A stretch of 64,000 nt of DNA from an uncultured Porphyromonadaceae bacterium (lineage in GTDB: Bacteria > Bacteroidota > Bacteroidia > Bacteroidales > Muribaculaceae): positions 1 through 64,000 of the forward strand of contig CABUIC010000007.1 in the NCBI GenBank assembly GCA_902491515.1. Reading direction: 5' to 3'. Within the stretch, counting starts at the first letter, position 1. Every line of letters starts with the position of its first letter. The position numbers were made by a program, and so were the translations under genes. The notes below the pieces were generated by a model. That model saw only the letters and a list, made by a program, of their open reading frames with translations. It was not told the DNA's origin and made no database searches. Below are positions 42,299-52,000 of this stretch, piece by piece.

Positions 42299-44707
42299 AT
42301 GAACATAAGCGAACAATACCGCGAGCTTCCCGTCTCGGAAATCACCGTGGAGGTGAACGCCTCTCTCGGGCGCGTGCCGAGACTGGTCGTTACCGCCCCA
42401 CCCGGCGCGGGCAAATCGACACTGCTCCCGCTTTCTATTCTCGAGAGCCTCCCGGAAGGTAAAATTCTCATGCTCGAGCCCCGAAGGCTCGCGGCCCGTC
42501 AGGTCGCGGCCCGCATGGCCTCGATGCTCGGCGAAAAACCGGGACAGACAGTCGGCTACCGCGTCCGGTTCGACACGAAAGTCTCGGCCGGAACTCGAAT
42601 AGAGGTGATTACCGAGGGGATTATGGAACGCCTCCTTGTGAAGGACCCGACGCTCGAAGGCGTGGGCGCAGTGATTTTCGACGAATTCCACGAGCGCAGC
42701 CTCTCCTCTGACCTATCCCTCGCTCTTGTTCGCGAGACTGCCACTGTACTGAGACCGGAGCTGAAAATCGTGATTATGTCAGCGACAATCGATGCCGCAG
42801 AACTTTGCCGGAAACTCGATGCGCCCCATATTTCCAGCGAAGGACGGATGTTCGGCGTGGACCTTGTCTATGGCGAGGACTACGAAGCGCGTGACTGTGC
42901 GTCTGCCGTAGCAAGCGCCGTGCGCCGCGCCCACCGGGAACAGCCCGGCGACATACTTGCCTTTCTGCCGGGACAGGCCGAAATAATCAAATGCGCGGAG
43001 TTGCTGAAAGACGCGCTCGGAAATACCGTGGTTTTACCTCTTTACGGATTGCTTCCCCCGGAACAGCAGCGTGCCGTACTCTCCCAGGACCGTGACGGCC
43101 GGAGGCGTGTGGTCCTTGCCACGTCCATAGCCGAAACATCGCTGACAATCGAAGGCATCACAACGGTCGTCGACTCGGGGCTCTGCCGGAAGATGGTTTT
43201 CGACCCGCAAAGCGGACTGAGCCGCCTCTGCACCGCCGGTATTTCAAAGGACATGGCAACTCAGCGTGCCGGACGCGCCGGACGTCTTTGCCGGGGCGTC
43301 TGTTACCGTCTGTGGTCCAAAGCCGCCGGGCACAGGATGAGCGACTGCCGCGAACCCGAGATAATCGGCGCTGACCTTGCGCCTCTCGTGCTCGAGACAG
43401 CGGCTTGGGGCGAAAGCAATCCCCTCAGTCTGCAATGGATAACGCCGCCCCCTCCCGGCCACGTCGCGCACGCCTCCGAACTTCTACGAAGCCTTGGAGC
43501 CGTAGACTCCGAAGGCCGGATTACCGCGACAGGGAAAAAACTTTCGGAACTCCCCTGCCATCCACGTATTTCGAGGATGCTTACCGAGGCCGCGAATCCA
43601 TCCCTTGCCTGCGATATCGCCGCCCTGCTTGAGGAGAAGGACCCTCTTAACGACGAAAACGACGCGGACCTCACCACCCGCATAGCGCTCCTGCGCCAAT
43701 ACCGCGGCGGCCGTCTACCGTGCCGCTGGCAGCGAATCGCCGACGTAGCCGCGCAATACCGCCGTCTCGTCGGATGCCGGGAAGACAATTCCCCGCTTGC
43801 ACCGGGAGCGCCCGGTCGACTTATAGCTCTCGCCTATCCCGAGCGCATTGCCCAGAACTGCGGCGACGGCCGCTTCCGTCTGGCAAGCGGAGAGTTCGTC
43901 AGACTGAACGAATCCGACGACCTATCCGGTCAGACGCTGCTGGCCGTAGCCAATATGGGCGCGCGCATCTTCCTCGCCGCGCCCCTCGACCATGCCGATG
44001 CTGCCAAAGCGGGCACATGGCGCGACAACGTTGGATGGGACAACCGCAACAACCGGGCCGTGGCACGATGCGAGCTGCGTGTCGGGGCGCTCATCCTCGA
44101 CACCCGGCCCTCCTCCGGTGACACCCGGGCGCTCGTCCTCGAGGCCATCTGCGCCGCGGCACCCTCCGCCGGACTGACTATGTTCGACTTCAATACCGAA
44201 GTCCGGGACCTTCAGCAACGGCTTGCGACCGTGGCCGACTGGCATCCGGAACTGAATCTTCCTCCAACCGACACAGAAGCCATCCTCTCCTCCGCCCGCG
44301 AATGGCTGCCGATGTATATCGGCAAAGCCACATCCGCACAAGAGCTTCGTAAAATCGACATGTGCGCCGTAATCATGGGGATTGTGGGTTTTGATAACCA
44401 ACAGATCGTCGACCGCCTCGCGCCATCGCATATCACACTGCCCTCCGGCCGGAAAGCCAACATCGAATACCGCCGTGCCGCCGAGGCGCCGGTTGTTCGC
44501 GCACGTCTTCAGGACTGCTTCGGGATGAGGGAGACACCCCGCCTCGACGACGGCCGGCGTACCGTGCTGATGGAACTTCTGTCGCCGGGGTTCAAGCCTG
44601 TGCAACTAACCCAGGACATGGCAGGCTTCTGGACCGGAAGCTATCACGAAATCCGCAAGGAGCTTCGCCGCCGCTACCCCAAGCATCCGTGGCCGGAAAA
44701 CCCATAA
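42299..44707 (+). CDS. hrpB: ATP-dependent RNA helicase HrpB
   Basis: An 802-residue DExH helicase with Walker A APPGAGKST, a DEFH box II, SATI, and motif VI QRAGRAGR. The HrpB-specific C-terminal region (about 560-800) ends GFWTGSYHEIRKELRRRYPKHPWPENP, the family hallmark. It probably acts on RNA, though its cellular role is poorly defined. The ATG follows the CHAT stop with no gap, so the helicase is cotranscribed with the TIR-FGE-CHAT genes. That could be a functional link or simple packing. A terminator follows. Confidence 0.93.
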   Translation: MNISEQYRELPVSEITVEVNASLGRVPRLVVTAPPGAGKSTLLPLSILESLPEGKILMLEPRRLAARQVAARMASMLGEKPGQTVGYRVRFDTKVSAGTRIEVITEGIMERLLVKDPTLEGVGAVIFDEFHERSLSSDLSLALVRETATVLRPELKIVIMSATIDAAELCRKLDAPHISSEGRMFGVDLVYGEDYEARDCASAVASAVRRAHREQPGDILAFLPGQAEIIKCAELLKDALGNTVVLPLYGLLPPEQQRAVLSQDRDGRRRVVLATSIAETSLTIEGITTVVDSGLCRKMVFDPQSGLSRLCTAGISKDMATQRAGRAGRLCRGVCYRLWSKAAGHRMSDCREPEIIGADLAPLVLETAAWGESNPLSLQWITPPPPGHVAHASELLRSLGAVDSEGRITATGKKLSELPCHPRISRMLTEAANPSLACDIAALLEEKDPLNDENDADLTTRIALLRQYRGGRLPCRWQRIADVAAQYRRLVGCREDNSPLAPGAPGRLIALAYPERIAQNCGDGRFRLASGEFVRLNESDDLSGQTLLAVANMGARIFLAAPLDHADAAKAGTWRDNVGWDNRNNRAVARCELRVGALILDTRPSSGDTRALVLEAICAAAPSAGLTMFDFNTEVRDLQQRLATVADWHPELNLPPTDTEAILSSAREWLPMYIGKATSAQELRKIDMCAVIMGIVGFDNQQIVDRLAPSHITLPSGRKANIEYRRAAEAPVVRARLQDCFGMRETPRLDDGRRTVLMELLSPGFKPVQLTQDMAGFWTGSYHEIRKELRRRYPKHPWPENP

Positions 44708-44729
44708 TAATACCCATTTTTTATTAGAA

Positions 44730-44785
44730 AAGCCCCCGAAGACCTGACATCAGACGTAATCTGGTTCTCGGAGGCTTTGTTTTCA
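44730..44785 (+). terminator. Terminator of the TIR-FGE-CHAT-hrpB operon
   Basis: AAGCC-CCGA-GACC pairs with GGTTCTCGGAGGCTT over about 15 bp with two mismatches, followed by TTTGTTTTC. Confidence 0.75.
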
Positions 44786-44797
44786 TTTATTTTCGGT

Positions 44798-44829
44798 ATT
44801 GCGGAGGGGTGGCGCTTTGTCTAATTTTG
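44798..44829 (+). promoter_or_regulatory. Promoter of the hmu-type operon
   Basis: ATTG (44798-44801), 20 bp, TAATTTTG (44822-44829): near-consensus Bacteroidota promoter, 27 bp before the PepSY gene ATG. No obvious Fur-box palindrome was seen. Confidence 0.65.
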
Positions 44830-44856
44830 CAGTCGGATTTCAATAACGACTGTCAT

Positions 44857-46362
44857 ATGACTGCAAAAAGGAAAAGAACAAATTGGAAAAGCTTTCACAA
44901 ATGGGCCGGACTGGTACTGACGGTCTTTCTTCTGCTTTTCTGTGTGTCGGGCATTATTCTGAACCATCGTGAATTTTTCGCCCCCTACTCCGTAAGCCGC
45001 TCGCTTCTGCCTTCCGCATACCATATAGAGAACTACAACAACGGCCTGATCAAGGGCACCATTGTCACGACTGAGGGCAAGCTTCTTGCCTACGGAAACT
45101 CCGGGGTCTGGCTTACGGACAGCGCATTCAGCCGCTTCACAGACTTCAATGCGGGACTCCCAGCCGGTGCAGACTTCAGGAATATACGCAACATCGCCGA
45201 AGGGCGGGACGGAACCCTCTGGTGCGCGGCGCAATTCGGCCTCTACCATTATGAAAACGGGAAATGGCAGGAAGCGGAACTTCCCGGCAACAGAGAACGG
45301 CTCGCGGACGTGGCAATCGACTCCAGCGACGGTACAGTTGTGGCGCTCACACGCTCAAATGCATACCTCGGGGGAAAAGACGGCTTCAAAAGGCAGAATT
45401 TGGCAAGCCCGACCGGTTTCTCGCACAAAGTGACACTATTCAAGACCGTCTGGCAGCTCCACAGCGGCGAACTGTTCGGGACCGCAGGACGCATAGCCGT
45501 CGATCTGACGGCTTTAGTAATCATCTTTCTGTGCGTCACTGGAGTCATACTCTTCATTCTTCCTTATTCCATCCGCCGCTCAGCCAGAGAACGCATCCAA
45601 GCCAAGGCTCGCCGGATGAAATGGAATCTTAAATGGCACAACAGGACAGGGTACTGGACCATAGTGTTAACCCTTGTAATTGCCACCACCGGAATGTGTC
45701 TCCGTCCACCGCTGATGATTCCCCTCGCACTGACCAGGACCGCGCCCATTCCCGGTACGGCGCTCGACAACCCGAATCCGTGGCACGACAGACTCCGCGC
45801 CATTCGCGAAGACTCTTTCGGAAACTGCTGGCTGCTGTCGACCTCCGAAGGCTTCTACCGCGTGGCCAAGGATTTCGAAGGAGAGCCCGAGAAAATAGAG
45901 CACGCGCCGGCGGTCAGTCCAATGGGCGTGAACGTACTCCGTCAGGAACCGGACGGCACCTGGCTCGTGGGTTCTTTCAGCGGAATATACCGCTGGGACC
46001 TTACAAACGGACTTGTGACTGATTACTACACAGGACGCCCGGTCGAAGGAAAGCACCGCGGTCGCCCGGTCTCCGACCATCTTGTAGCCGGCTTCTCCGG
46101 TGACCTTGCCTGCGGGCCTGCGGTTTTCGACTATTCCGAAGGCGCTCCGGCTCTCGGTCCTACACCGCCGGCACTGAGCCGGCAACCCATGTCGTTGTGG
46201 AATTTCGCACTTGAGCTACATGTCGGCAGATGCTATTCGCCTTTTCTCGGACCGCTTTCCGAACTCTTTGTATTCATTTCCGGACTCCTGCTTACCCTAG
46301 TGCTTGTCTCAGGACTGATTATCCACAAAAGATATACGAAATCTCAAACAACTCAACAATAA
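44857..46362 (+). CDS. PepSY-associated inner-membrane protein of the haem operon
   Basis: A 501-residue membrane protein. Transmembrane helices are visible at about 15-37 (AGLVLTVFLLLFCVSGIIL), 225-250, 275-295 and near the C terminus. The WKSFHKWAGL opening and the later KWHNRTGYW motif with membrane-embedded His are typical of PepSY_TM/iron-uptake reductase-like proteins. Two soluble parts contain propeller-like repeats (GRDGTLWCAAQFGLYHYENGKW and DGTWLVGSFSGIYRW). It may move electrons to substrate-bound ferric iron or haem. The start at 44857 was chosen over an upstream frame. It is the first gene of the operon. Confidence 0.75.
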   Translation: MTAKRKRTNWKSFHKWAGLVLTVFLLLFCVSGIILNHREFFAPYSVSRSLLPSAYHIENYNNGLIKGTIVTTEGKLLAYGNSGVWLTDSAFSRFTDFNAGLPAGADFRNIRNIAEGRDGTLWCAAQFGLYHYENGKWQEAELPGNRERLADVAIDSSDGTVVALTRSNAYLGGKDGFKRQNLASPTGFSHKVTLFKTVWQLHSGELFGTAGRIAVDLTALVIIFLCVTGVILFILPYSIRRSARERIQAKARRMKWNLKWHNRTGYWTIVLTLVIATTGMCLRPPLMIPLALTRTAPIPGTALDNPNPWHDRLRAIREDSFGNCWLLSTSEGFYRVAKDFEGEPEKIEHAPAVSPMGVNVLRQEPDGTWLVGSFSGIYRWDLTNGLVTDYYTGRPVEGKHRGRPVSDHLVAGFSGDLACGPAVFDYSEGAPALGPTPPALSRQPMSLWNFALELHVGRCYSPFLGPLSELFVFISGLLLTLVLVSGLIIHKRYTKSQTTQQ

Positions 46363-46385
46363 CCAACACCAAACACTCAACTACT

Positions 46386-46865
46386 ATGAACAGATTAAAG
46401 ACAATCCTCGGCGCCACGGTTCTCAGCTTCGGCCTCGTCGCAACCTTCAGCTCCTGCTCCGACGACAAAAAGGACGAACCCGCCGTTCCCGCGGCCAAGA
46501 GCGTGGCCGGAAGCTACACCGGCGACATGAGCTGCACCGTGATGGGTCAGGAATCGGTTTTCGAGGCAATGACCTTCACGGTGACGACCACAGACGACGC
46601 TACCGTCGCCATCACAGTTCCCACCTTCGGCAATCCGCCCATGAAGGTGCCGGAAATCACCGTAAACGGAGTGAAAGTGTCGGGAACCGATGGAAACTAC
46701 ACCCTCGCGCCTACTGAATTCAACGGCACGACAGCCGACGGCAAGGCTTACTCCGGAACAATCCAGGGCAAGCTCGCCGAGAGCAAGCTCTCCCTTGATT
46801 ACAGCCTCCGGTACGGCGCGATGCCGATGCCCATGATTTGCTCATTCTCCGCTCACAAGAAGTAA
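46386..46865 (+). CDS. Calycin-like domain lipoprotein (possible haem-binding partner)
   Basis: A 159-residue exported lipoprotein with signal ending TFSSCS and a DDKKDE linker. The body matches the calycin-like beta-barrel family: VAGSYTGDMSCTVMG at the start, alternating beta strands, and a final LDYSLRYGAMPMPMICSFSAHKK. It sits where hmuY lies in hmuYRSTUV operons, directly before the TonB-dependent receptor, but does not look like HmuY. A Met-rich end (MPMPM) could contribute to ligand binding. A role in capturing haem or a metal complex for the receptor is inferred from position only. Confidence 0.75.
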   Translation: MNRLKTILGATVLSFGLVATFSSCSDDKKDEPAVPAAKSVAGSYTGDMSCTVMGQESVFEAMTFTVTTTDDATVAITVPTFGNPPMKVPEITVNGVKVSGTDGNYTLAPTEFNGTTADGKAYSGTIQGKLAESKLSLDYSLRYGAMPMPMICSFSAHKK

Positions 46866-46870
46866 GCATT

Positions 46871-49015
46871 ATGGCAGGAAGTCTGAGATACATATCATTA
46901 TCTATCGTCGGACTTCTGTCTCCTCTCACAGTCCTTGCCGGCACCTTCGCCGGCAAGGTTCTTGATGAGACAGGGAGTCCGCTCGCGGGAGCTCTTGTCT
47001 CCGTGGCCGTCGGCACCAAATCGGTGGTCACCGATGCAGAAGGCATTTTCACATTTGATTTTCCTGAAAAAAAAGCCGTAAAAATCACCGTCACATATAT
47101 CGGTTTTGCCCCTGTCTCTTCCGTCATCCGCGACGACAAAACGGCAAAGGAGAATACCGTACGTATGATTCCGGACCAGACAGCGCTCGACGAGCTTGTC
47201 ATTACGGCCACGCGCACCCCTAAGGCCCTGAAGGATGTGCCCGTCGTTACGCGCGTAATTTCAGCCGACGAAATCGCCAAGACCGACGCCACGAATATCC
47301 AGGACCTCCTCACGGAGGAAATTCCCGGCCTCGAGTTCGGATACGCCATGAGCCAGGAGACTTCGCTGAACATGAGCGGCTTCGGAGGAAGCGCCGTGCT
47401 CTTCCTCGTGGACGGAGAGCGCCTCGCCGGCGAGACGATGGACAATGTCGACTACAACCGCCTGAACCTTGAAAGCGTAGGCAAAGTCGAGATTGTCAAG
47501 GGCGCGTCGTCGGCCCTGTACGGCGCCAACGCCGTAGGCGGAGTCGTGAACCTTATCAGCAAGGAAAACAATGAGCCATGGCACCTGAATCTGAACGGAC
47601 GCTACCGCACAGCCGGGAACGAATGGCGCACCGGCGGCGACCTCAGTTTCAACACGGAGAAATGGAACTCCAGCACTACCGTGCAGTATTCCACGGTAGA
47701 GACAATAGAACTGACCGACGCATTCGACACCGAATCGAAAATTCACGACATTTTCGGCGGCAACACCCTGAACATCAAGGAACGTCTCACTTACAGGCCG
47801 ACCGACAAGCTACGCCTCATAGCCCGAGGAGGCTACTTCTCCCGCGTCAGCAGGCGAGCCAACTACGACGACCATTACCACGATTACAGCGGCGGTCTGC
47901 GCGGTGTGTGGACCATCGATTCCTCGCAGAACCTCGAGCTCTCTTACAGCTACGACCAGTATGACAAGGCCCGTTTCGTGGGCGATACCCGAACCCACGA
48001 CCACGACTACAGCAACCGCCAGCACATCGTCCACGGCATTTACACCCGATTCTGGGGGCGTCACGCCCTCACGGTCGGCGCCGACTTCATGCACGACTAC
48101 CTCACCACCTACCAGTTCAAGGACAACGAAGCTCATTCGCAGTCGACTGTCGATGCCTTCGTCCAGTTCGACTACAACCCCCTTTCGTGGCTGAACGTGA
48201 TAGCGTCCGTCCGCGACGACTATTTCTCCGAGTCGGACAACAACGCCCTGACCTCCCGCCTGGCGCTGATGTTCAAGCTCAGCCCCCTCTCCATCCGCGC
48301 TTCATACTCCGGCGGCTTCCGCGCGCCGACACTCAAGGAGATGTATATGAGTTTCGACATGGCCGGTATCCAGATGATTTACGGCAACCCGGACCTGAAG
48401 CCCGAGCGAAGCCACAACTTCAACCTTGCGCTGGAGCGCAACGGACGTTTCCGCCAAGGAGTCTTAGCAGGCTCATACAGCGTGACCATGACAGGATACT
48501 ACAACTACTACAACAGCCGAATCACCACAACCGACTATCCTGGGACAGACGGAGAAGAGGAAGGCGCGATATACACAAACGAGGACGGAGTGAAGGTATG
48601 CGGCATCGACCTTACCGCCCGCTACCGCACTCTCTTCGGACTTGGAGCCTCCGTCAGCTACAACTACCTGCATACGGGCGGTCATACCGTCGACTCCCAG
48701 TTCACCCAGCCGCGGCCGCACTCCGCCACATGGCGCCTCGACTACGACAGGCAGATATGCAGCGTCTACCGGCTCTATGCCGGAATATCCGGGCGCTATC
48801 TCTCAAAACCCGTCAGCCGCTACGAGACGGACGGCGCGTACTCCCTCTGGAAACTCACCCTCCGGCAAAAGGTCTGGAAAGGGATAAACGTAAACTTCGT
48901 AATCGACAACCTCTTCGGTTACAGGCCCAAGGTCTACTACTGGAATTCGGCGCCTACGACGGGCCGAACTTATTCCATCGGCCTTTCTCTCGACGTCAAT
49001 GATTTCTTCAAGTGA
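46871..49015 (+). CDS. hmuR: TonB-dependent receptor, HmuR-like
   Basis: A 714-residue outer-membrane receptor. After the signal peptide (MAGSLRYISLSIVGLLSPLT) comes a CarboxypepD_reg-like domain, then LDELVITATRTPKALKDVPV (TonB-box-like and start of plug). The plug has IQDLLTEEIPG and VEIVKGASSALYGANAVGGVVNLI. The barrel includes SGGFRAPTLKEMYM and ends SIGLSLDVNDFFK with a terminal aromatic. Genetic context with the CobN-like HmuS and the HmuTUV genes points to haem or another metalloporphyrin as cargo. The start was set at 46871, 5 bp after the calycin gene. Confidence 0.85.
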   Translation: MAGSLRYISLSIVGLLSPLTVLAGTFAGKVLDETGSPLAGALVSVAVGTKSVVTDAEGIFTFDFPEKKAVKITVTYIGFAPVSSVIRDDKTAKENTVRMIPDQTALDELVITATRTPKALKDVPVVTRVISADEIAKTDATNIQDLLTEEIPGLEFGYAMSQETSLNMSGFGGSAVLFLVDGERLAGETMDNVDYNRLNLESVGKVEIVKGASSALYGANAVGGVVNLISKENNEPWHLNLNGRYRTAGNEWRTGGDLSFNTEKWNSSTTVQYSTVETIELTDAFDTESKIHDIFGGNTLNIKERLTYRPTDKLRLIARGGYFSRVSRRANYDDHYHDYSGGLRGVWTIDSSQNLELSYSYDQYDKARFVGDTRTHDHDYSNRQHIVHGIYTRFWGRHALTVGADFMHDYLTTYQFKDNEAHSQSTVDAFVQFDYNPLSWLNVIASVRDDYFSESDNNALTSRLALMFKLSPLSIRASYSGGFRAPTLKEMYMSFDMAGIQMIYGNPDLKPERSHNFNLALERNGRFRQGVLAGSYSVTMTGYYNYYNSRITTTDYPGTDGEEEGAIYTNEDGVKVCGIDLTARYRTLFGLGASVSYNYLHTGGHTVDSQFTQPRPHSATWRLDYDRQICSVYRLYAGISGRYLSKPVSRYETDGAYSLWKLTLRQKVWKGINVNFVIDNLFGYRPKVYYWNSAPTTGRTYSIGLSLDVNDFFK

Positions 49016-49022
49016 TATCCTT

Positions 49023-52000
49023 ATGAACAAAAAGAGAATAATCATCATTTCAATAGCCGCTCTCGCGGCCGTCGGTGTCGGCCTCTTCGCCTGGAAGAGG
49101 CTGGCATCAGCCACTAATATAGCATTTGTAAATTATCAGGCTATAACCCTCGGCCAGATTTCCAAGGCAAATGACAATTCTTTCGTAAAAATAAGCGAGC
49201 TTCCTGCGGAAGAGCTCGACAAGGCCGGTAAGTATGACATGGTGTTTGTCAACGGCATGGGACTCAGAATCACCGAAGAGCAGCGCGCCGCGCTGATAAA
49301 AGCCGCTGAGAGCGGAACTCCTGTGCTCACCACCGCAGCCACGAATCCCCAGAACCAGATCAATTCCGTGGATTCAATCGACGGCGAATACCTCAAACAG
49401 TATCTCAACGGCGGACGAATGAACTACCGCAACTTGCTCCGCTACGTCCGAAAGTTCATCGACGGCAAAAAGCTCTTCCTCGACGAACCCGGCGACCCCG
49501 TGGTATCCGCGTCCTCCTTAATATATTACCCATCCGAAAACGACGACCTCAACTTCGCCTCGGTGCGAGAATATGAGGACTGGCTGAAAAAAGAAGGGAA
49601 ATGGCGCGAAGGGGCACCGCACGTCATCCTCACGGGACAGATGGGCGTGGCCGACAGTCTTATCGCCGCTCTTGAGCGCACGGGAGACATCGTGTACCCT
49701 GTCAACGTAATCCAGAGCTGTATCCTCAAGGACCACGCCGACTCCATCGCAGCAAGCGCACTGATCAACATGGCTCACGGGCGTATGGGCGACGAGACCG
49801 TGAAATGGCTCGAAAACAATAATATCCCTCTCTTCGCCCCGGTGAATGCCAACCGCGGTTACGACGAGTGGATGGCCGACAAGATGGGCATGAGCGGCGG
49901 CTTCATGTCGCAGAGCATCGTCACGCCGGAAATCGACGGCGCCATACGGCCATTCACTCTCTTTGCACATTTCACGGGCGAGGACGGCCTTCCTTACGTA
50001 CAGGCAATTCCCGGTCGGCTCGATGAATTTGTCTCAACCGTCAACAACTACATTTCGCTCGGCAAGAAAGCCAACAAGGACAAAAAAATAGCCATTTTCT
50101 ATTTCAAAGGCCCGGGCCAGAGCGCGCTCGTGGCTGAGGGTATGGAAGTGGCCCCGTCGCTGTTCAATCTCCTGACACGCCTGAAGCGGGAAGGCTATAC
50201 CGTCACGGGCCTCCCGGCCGATGCGGCTGATTTAGAGAAAATGATTGCCGAGAACGGCAGAATATTCAATGACTATGCCATAGGGGCGCAGGCCGAATTT
50301 GTCAGGAAGAACAAGCCTCAGCTCATCACTCGGGAGGAATACGACAAGTGGTGCTCCGGGGCTTTCTCCGGAGAAATGCGCAGGGATATCGACGCCGTCG
50401 ACGGCGAATTTCCTGGCTACGGTTTAAAGGACGAGGAAGGCAATCTCGCCCTCGCACGCCTCGATTTCGGCAACGTTGTGCTGATTCCCCAGACTGCCGC
50501 AGGCCTCGGCGACGACGATTTCAAGATTGTGCACGGCACGGATGCCGCGCCGCCCCATGCCTATGTCGCTTCATATTTATGGGCCCGCGAGGGCCTCGGA
50601 GCCGACGCGCTGATTCATTTCGGAGCCCACGGCTCCCTTGAGTTCACACCCCGCAAGCAGGCCGCCCTCGGCAGCGGCGACTGGCCGGACCGCCTCGTCG
50701 GGACAATGCCGCATTTCTACGTTTACTCCACCTCCAATGTAGGAGAGGCCATGATGGCAAAGCGCAGGAGCTACGCCGGAATCGTCAACTACCTGACGCC
50801 GCCCTTCATGGAAAGCAAGGTGCGCGGCATCTACAAGGACCTGACGGACGCCGTCAACGACTACAACCGATCGAAAACAGCAGACGATTCCCTTCGCGCC
50901 GGACGCCTCGTGAAAAAATACACCCTCGGTCTCGGCATTCACCGCGAACTCCGCATAGACAGCACACGGCCCTTCACCCCCGACGACATCCTCAGGGTCG
51001 AGAACTTCGCGGAAGAGCTCGCGAACGAGAAAATCACGGGGGCGCTCTACGTGATGGGGGAGCCATACTCTACCGAACATATCGCCTCGACAGTCGAGGC
51101 AATGACAGTCGACCCGATAGCTTTCAGCCTGCAGAAACTGAGAGGAGGCGACATCCGCCACTGGCGCGAGAAAGCAAAGGAAATAGTCCGGTCCGCTCCC
51201 GCCGTCGACGACGGCGCCATATGCCGCATAGCAGGAATATCTCAGGCTGCCCTCGACAGCGCCCGAAAGGTCATGAAGACAGTCGAGGGGTCGAAAGGAA
51301 TGCTCTCGCGGATGATGGTGATGGGCGCCATGATGCCCCGCGAGACTCAGCCGACCCTGAGAATCGCAGACAGGCCCGCAACGAGGAAGCATCACGGCAT
51401 GATTCCCGGTATGTCGCCGGAGAAAGCGCTCGAGATGGCCCGGAAGATGGGCGCCGACGATGCCGCAATCGAGAAAATGAAAGCCGCTCTGGAACGAAAG
51501 AAAGTCACCGGAGGAACCGCGGGCCGCAACCGGCACCACGGGATGGACAAGCCGGAAATTTCTGAAAAAGAAATGGAATTCGCCACTGCCGTGACGGAGG
51601 TTGAGCGTGCCCTCCGCAACATCGACCGCTACCGCGCGGCCCTCCTCGAAAGTCCTGAAGCCGAACTCTCGTCCCTGCTCAACGGCCTGAGCGGGGGCTT
51701 TCTGGCCCCGACTTCCGGGGGTGACCCCGTACTAAATCCCGAAATCCTGCCTACCGGACGCAATATGTACGCCGTCAACGCCGAGGAGACTCCTTCCGCC
51801 GTGGCCTGGGAAAAAGGGAAAGGCCTCGCAGAGGCCACCGTGGCCATGTACCGCAAGAACCACGGCGACTCGATTCCCCGCAAGGTCAGCTACACACTGT
51901 GGAGCAGCGAATTCATCGAGACCGAGGGCGCAACGATAGCTCAGGTCCTCTACATGCTCGGCGTCGAGCCTGTACGCGACCCCTTCGGCCGAGTCACAGA

